NCBI RefSeq assembly: GCF_001465835.2 | Contig: NZ_CP013661.2 | Location: 2,286,501 to 2,350,500 of the forward strand | Source of the DNA: Planococcus kocurii | Lineage (GTDB): Bacteria > Bacillota > Bacilli > Bacillales_A > Planococcaceae | Reading direction: 5' to 3' | Length of the DNA stretch: 64,000 bases | Shown: positions 60,121-64,000 of the stretch, piece after piece | Position numbering within the stretch: the first letter of the stretch is position 1 | Layout: each line of letters opens with the position of its first letter | Notes under the pieces: model-generated | What the model saw: the letters and a program-made list of their open reading frames with translations, nothing else | Database searches by the model: none | What the model was told of the DNA's origin: nothing | Made by a program: the position numbers and the translations under genes

Positions 60121-61647
60121 TCAATCTTCTTCGTTTAACACAATAGTGCGACCTTTCAATTTCAATAGCAAAGGGATTAATAACCAAGCGGCAGCTACCA
60201 TCAGTAGAATTAAAGACAGTGGCTTGGTAAAGAAAATCATGAAATCGCCATTTGAAATCGTCAATGCTCTGCGGAGATTATTTTCAATCATGGGCCCTAA
60301 AACCAAAGCTAAGACGAGTGGTGCCACAGGGAAATCGTTTTTGACGAGTACATATCCCAGTATTCCACAAGCAAGTAACAAGAAGAGGTCGAATGTGGTG
60401 TATTGGACAGCATATACACCAAAGAAAGAAATCGCTATGATGATGGGCAATAAATATTTTTTGGGGGTTTCAATGATTTTGGCAAATACTTTAACCAAGG
60501 GCATGTTCAAAATTAATAACATCAAGTTACCGACAAACATACTGGCGATAAGTCCCCATGCCACTTCAGGATGATCATCAAATAATAATGGACCGGGTTG
60601 AATGTTATACATGATGAGTGCTCCCATTAAGATAGCTGTGGTTCCAGACCCGGGTATGCCCAATGTTAAAAGTGGAATCATAGCACCACCAGATGCAGCA
60701 TTATTGGCTGATTCAGGACCTGCAACACCCGCAATGGCCCCGGTGCCAAATTTTTCAGGAGTTTTGCTGAATTTTTTCTCGGCAATATAAGAGAAAAACG
60801 AAGCGAGCGTTGCGCCGGCACCAGGAAGTACACCGATAAAAAATCCTAAAAGAGATCCTCGCATAATTGGTTTTGCACTATCTTTTAAATCTTGTTTAGT
60901 AGGAAGGATTCTACCAATTTTAGCAATCGTACCATCTTCATGCTCGCGTTCTAAAATCGTTTTAAATACCTCACCTAGCGCAAACAAACCAACTGCGATT
61001 GTTAAAAACTCAAGACCCGAGTAAAGAACGGGTAAATCGTAAGTAAAGCGAGCAATTCCTGATACCGCGTCAATGCCGATTGTGCCAAGAATCAAACCGA
61101 AAACGGTCATCATTAAGGCTTTCGTCATCGATTTTCCAGCCAATCCGCTTACTGCGGCGAGTCCGAGTAACATGAGTGAAAAATATTCAGCGGGTCCGAA
61201 TTGGAGAGCCACATTGGATAAAGGCTCTGCCAATAATACTAGACCAATCAAAGAAACAATTCCTGCCACAAATGAACCGATTGCTGCAATCGATAAAGCG
61301 GCTCCTGCTCTACCTTGGCGCGCCATTTGATAACCGTCAAGCGTTGTGACAACAGAAGAAGATTCTCCTGGTGTGTTCAAAAGAATAGAAGTAGTAGAGC
61401 CGCCGTACATCGCACCGTAATAAACTCCAGCCAATAGGATGATGGAACTTGCTGCAGCTGCTTCTGTCGGCATGCCGGAAGTGATTGTTGCAGTTACTGG
61501 AATAAGAAGAGCTACACCACTCATGGGTCCAATACCTGGCAATACACCAACAGCTGTTCCAATAAGGACCCCTACAAACGCAAAGAGAATGTTCTGCCAC
61601 TGGAATGCGATGCTGAAGCCATCCATTAAAAATTGTAAAGTAGTCAT
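60121..61647 (-). CDS. tctA: Tripartite tricarboxylate transporter, large permease
   Basis: 508-aa TctA with about 12 membrane segments. Conserved motifs are GVLPGIGPMSGVALLIP and YGAMYGGSTTSILLNTPGES in the first half, and LPGAGATLASFFSYIAEKKFS with GVAGPESANNAASGGAMIPLLTLGIPGSGTTA in the second. The TCT family imports citrate or other carboxylates with a binding protein. ATG 61647 is preferred to 61653 because of AAAGGCGG spacing. Last gene of tctCBA. Confidence 0.93.
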   Translation of the reverse strand: MTTLQFLMDGFSIAFQWQNILFAFVGVLIGTAVGVLPGIGPMSGVALLIPVTATITSGMPTEAAAASSIILLAGVYYGAMYGGSTTSILLNTPGESSSVVTTLDGYQMARQGRAGAALSIAAIGSFVAGIVSLIGLVLLAEPLSNVALQFGPAEYFSLMLLGLAAVSGLAGKSMTKALMMTVFGLILGTIGIDAVSGIARFTYDLPVLYSGLEFLTIAVGLFALGEVFKTILEREHEDGTIAKIGRILPTKQDLKDSAKPIMRGSLLGFFIGVLPGAGATLASFFSYIAEKKFSKTPEKFGTGAIAGVAGPESANNAASGGAMIPLLTLGIPGSGTTAILMGALIMYNIQPGPLLFDDHPEVAWGLIASMFVGNLMLLILNMPLVKVFAKIIETPKKYLLPIIIAISFFGVYAVQYTTFDLFLLLACGILGYVLVKNDFPVAPLVLALVLGPMIENNLRRALTISNGDFMIFFTKPLSLILLMVAAAWLLIPLLLKLKGRTIVLNEED

Positions 61648-61665
61648 TGCCATCCGCCTTTCGTT

Positions 61666-62115
61666 TTAAAATTCAGGGAATCCCGGTAATGAGCCGCCGA
61701 GAAATTCGGCGAAAAGATAGTAGACACCAAACGAAAATGCGGTGGCAATAATCAATGTGTGAAGCCATTTTCCACTTTCCATCGTTTGAAAGGCTATGAC
61801 TAAAAATAAGAAAGTCGTAATGACGTAACCAAGTGTCTCTAAGAGAGCAGCATATAGAACAGCACTAAAGAAAATGATAAAAAACTTTTTGTATTTAATC
61901 GGTTCATCGTTTTTTGCAACGGCCTCGTAACGAAAAGTTTCATATAGCAAGCGAGCACTTAAGAGGATCAAAATAGTGCCTAAGCCGATTGGAAAGATAT
62001 CGGGTCCGACTGCTGAACCGTAAGAACTCTCGGATATTCGCTGGCTTTCCATGACAAATAAAAGGCCGATTAGTAAGAAAATAATGCCAGCAAACCGATC
62101 GAAGGTTTTACTCAT
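61666..62115 (-). CDS. tctB: Tripartite tricarboxylate transporter, small permease
   Basis: 149-aa TctB with four membrane segments (FAGIIFLLIGLLFVMES, IFPIGLGTILILLSARLLYE, FIIFFSAVLYAALLETLGYVITTFLFLVIAFQ and a C-terminal helix). It stabilises TctA. AAAAGGAGTG precedes the ATG. The gap to tctA is 18 bp. Confidence 0.88.
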   Translation of the reverse strand: MSKTFDRFAGIIFLLIGLLFVMESQRISESSYGSAVGPDIFPIGLGTILILLSARLLYETFRYEAVAKNDEPIKYKKFFIIFFSAVLYAALLETLGYVITTFLFLVIAFQTMESGKWLHTLIIATAFSFGVYYLFAEFLGGSLPGFPEF

Positions 62116-62164
62116 TGTCTTTCACTCCTTTTAAATTAGAAAACGGCCGAAGCCGCTGTTCTAA

Positions 62165-63184
62165 TTACTTTTGCATATCAAGTGCAGTCAACAACTCAAC
62201 AATCAATTCTTCTTGAGTTTGTAAATATTTTTCGAAATCCTCGCCGTTTTTGTATTCACTTTGCCAACCATTTTGCTCAAGTTCTTGTTTCCATTCCTCG
62301 CTGCCAGACATTTCTTCTAGTTTTTCTGACCAGTACTTGTATGCGGTATCTGACATGTCCTTAGGACCGAAAATACCGCGCCAAATCGTAAATTCAGTAT
62401 CAATACCTTCTTCTTTGAATGTCGGGATTTCGCTTAAGTCACCTTCTAAACGTTCCGGAGAACTTACGGCCAATACTCGAACATCACCAGATTTCATGTA
62501 TTCTCCAATTGTAGATGCATCTGTTGCGATGACATCTGCGTTATCGCCAAGCAATGCAGCTACGGCTTCGCCACCACCATCATAAGAAACGTATTTCACT
62601 GATTTTGGATCAATGCCATATTCAAATGCTGGTAAAATCCCTACCAAATGATCCATTGAGCCCGGAGCAGAACCACCAGCAAATGTAACCGCTTTTGGAT
62701 CAGTCTTTACCGCGTCGAGAACATCGGTTAATGTTTGGAATTCAGAATCTGCACGAACAACAATCGCTCCATAATCACGTGTCAGTTGAGCCAGTGGTGT
62801 TGTATCCTTATAACCGTATGGACTGTTTCCTTCAGCTTTACTATTGTTGATTAGAATCGGTGGAGATTTAACCATAAGCATGTAGTCATTGTCGACTTCT
62901 TTCGTAGCGTATTCTGCCATATAAACGGCTCCACCACCTCCAGGTTTATTTTCGACCATAATTGATTCTTCAATGATGCCTGTTGTATTCATTGTTTTTG
63001 CAATAGAGCGCGCAGTCAAATCCCAGCCACCGCCCGCTCCAGAAGGGGCCACAATTGTTAGTCCACGTTCGGGATAATCGGGCGAACCAGCATCACTAGC
63101 TTGAGAATTTTCTTCAGATGAGCAGGCAGCAAGACCAACCGCTAACATACCAGCAAGAGAAACAGCAATCATTTTTTTGAACAT
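62165..63184 (-). CDS. tctC: Tripartite tricarboxylate transporter substrate-binding lipoprotein
   Basis: 339-aa TctC with the lipobox LAAC and Cys21, then YPERGLTIVAPSGAGGGWDLTAR (the beta-strand/loop that binds the carboxylate), MVENKPGGGGAVYM and ATDASTIGEYMKSGDVRVLA. It is found in the operon order C-B-A. ATG 63184 has AAGGGGATG spacing of about 9 nt; ATG 63193 touches the site. Citrate-like substrates are typical for the family; specificity is unknown here. Confidence 0.93.
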   Translation of the reverse strand: MFKKMIAVSLAGMLAVGLAACSSEENSQASDAGSPDYPERGLTIVAPSGAGGGWDLTARSIAKTMNTTGIIEESIMVENKPGGGGAVYMAEYATKEVDNDYMLMVKSPPILINNSKAEGNSPYGYKDTTPLAQLTRDYGAIVVRADSEFQTLTDVLDAVKTDPKAVTFAGGSAPGSMDHLVGILPAFEYGIDPKSVKYVSYDGGGEAVAALLGDNADVIATDASTIGEYMKSGDVRVLAVSSPERLEGDLSEIPTFKEEGIDTEFTIWRGIFGPKDMSDTAYKYWSEKLEEMSGSEEWKQELEQNGWQSEYKNGEDFEKYLQTQEELIVELLTALDMQK

Positions 63185-63213
63185 ATCATTCATCCCCTTT
63201 TATAATAGTAAAA

Positions 63214-63227
63214 AGACAACGCTTTCA
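63214..63227 (-). promoter_or_regulatory. Candidate CcpA (cre) site of tctCBA
   Basis: On the minus strand TGAAAGCGTTGTCT matches the cre consensus TGWAANCGNTNWCA at all but the last position. It lies 30 bp upstream of the tctC start, where binding would block transcription. Confidence 0.55.
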
Positions 63228-63320
63228 GCGATGTCTTCAACTTATCAGAATATAGGGTGAATTCGATGTTTATTGTCATAAGATGGATACTGTGCATATT
63301 GTTAATACTGTTCATAAAGT

Positions 63321-63998
63321 TCACGGAGTGAAAAAATAGCGTCTTTCAGGTCTTCCAATTGTTCCATAAAGTAATTCTGCTCGGGCTTTCTGGTCTGCTG
63401 TTAAGTGTTCAAGATAACGGCGTGCAGTTGAACGGCTCATGCCACAGGCAGTTCCCATTTCTTCAGCTGTTATGCCAGTTGAAGAGATCGCCAGTTGTTC
63501 TTTTATTTTAATCATTGTACTTGGGTCTATGCCCTTGGGAGTAATCACTTGTTCCATATAAGCTTCGTGGTTTTTGTTCCATAACTGTTCGATCGATTGC
63601 TCATTCAAGGAATCGGATTTCTCAAGTGACATGCTTTTCGACTGATAGGCAAGAAGGCTTTTTTGAAAGCGATCAAAAGTCAGTGGTTTGAGCATATAAT
63701 CAGAAACGCCGGCTCTAAAAGCTTTTTTGACAATGGCTGTTTCAGAAGCAGCTGTGATAAAAATAATATCGGACTCAGGGCTTTCAGATTTGATAAAAGG
63801 CAACAAGTCAGTACCTTTCATATCTGGTAAGAATACATCAAGCAAAATTAGTTGTGGCTTTAATACTTGTATCCAATCTTTTGCTTCAGCACCATTATGT
63901 GCAGCACCTATTACTTGAAATCCTTGGATTTTCTCAATAAAGCGCCTGTGTATGTCTGCAATCCGCTTGTCATCTTCAATAATGAGAATCTCAATCAT
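63321..63998 (-). CDS. CitT/DcuR-family two-component response regulator
   Basis: 225-aa response regulator for carboxylate sensing. The receiver has EDD at 8-10, Asp54 in LILLDVFLPD and Lys in YMLKPLTF; the C-terminal region has a CitT/DctR-type HTH (TAEEMGTACGMSRSTARRYLEHL). It lies upstream of tctCBA on the same strand and should activate it when carboxylate is present. The partner kinase would be expected upstream, beyond the window edge. Confidence 0.88.
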   Translation of the reverse strand: MIEILIIEDDKRIADIHRRFIEKIQGFQVIGAAHNGAEAKDWIQVLKPQLILLDVFLPDMKGTDLLPFIKSESPESDIIFITAASETAIVKKAFRAGVSDYMLKPLTFDRFQKSLLAYQSKSMSLEKSDSLNEQSIEQLWNKNHEAYMEQVITPKGIDPSTMIKIKEQLAISSTGITAEEMGTACGMSRSTARRYLEHLTADQKARAELLYGTIGRPERRYFFTP

Positions 63999-64000
63999 CT

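Overview
The window looks like a chromosome segment of a low-GC Gram-positive of the Bacillales, most like the family Planococcaceae (Planococcus/Planomicrobium type). The grounds are strong AGGAGG-type ribosome sites, frequent TTG/GTG starts, Bacillus-style regulation (two S-box SAM riboswitches, SigB-type promoters, NsrR, MhqR and CcpA sites) and Bacillus gene families (liaIHFSR, yfbR-like, ywrABCD-like, ywbE, DUF3243, DUF896). No rRNA, tRNA, CRISPR array, prophage or plasmid functions were seen. It is mostly ordinary core and transport metabolism, with small mobile-element relics between genes.

Layout. 0-13 kb: end of a ribose-binding protein gene, a C26 gamma-glutamyl hydrolase plus M19 dipeptidase operon, a BrkB membrane protein, an internally deleted IS relic, a CNNM/CBS protein, an HD hydrolase, a DASS transporter, an MFS exporter, an SRAP protein and a frameshifted patatin. 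13-23 kb: an Lrp regulator, a five-gene oligopeptide/glutathione-type ABC operon, a cytosolic gamma-glutamyltransferase, a two-part chromate transporter and an Rrf2 regulator with a clear palindromic operator. 23-35 kb: Hsp33, an MhqD-like hydrolase behind an MhqR box, glutaminase, then a general-stress block with SigB-type promoters (catalase, YsnF-like protein, a VLRF1/aeRF1-type protein), a UvrD-like helicase and an MFS protein. 35-42 kb: two tandem flavohemoglobin genes with nsrR, then further small stress genes. 41-50 kb: peptidase T and methionine genes (metNIQ with an M20 hydrolase; metYX), each transcription unit preceded by an S-box. 50-60 kb: a mechanosensitive channel, the liaIHFSR envelope-stress operon, a metallophosphoesterase, a DedA protein, a hydroxyacid dehydrogenase and TrhO. 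60-64 kb: tctCBA tricarboxylate transporter with a response regulator.

How the genes work together. Two themes stand out. One is acquisition of sulfur and gamma-glutamyl compounds: peptide/glutathione-type import, gamma-glutamyl cleavage, a dipeptidase of the Cys-Gly-cleaving family, methionine import and direct sulfhydrylation. The other is stress defence: SigB genes, nitric oxide detoxification, quinone/electrophile response, Hsp33 and Lia.

The least conventional material lies between genes. There is a dispersed MITE-like repeat (three clear copies, one doubtful) with imperfect terminal inverted repeats and a recurring short reading frame; one copy creates a false upstream start for a neighbouring gene. 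There is also a deleted IS relic, a 38-bp direct repeat and a 21-bp-period repeat between the hmp paralogues, and a hairpin lying between a Shine-Dalgarno sequence and a TTG start. Two genes carry single-base frameshifts, both explained by one missing T, so sequencing error must be considered. No clearly new multi-gene system was identified.
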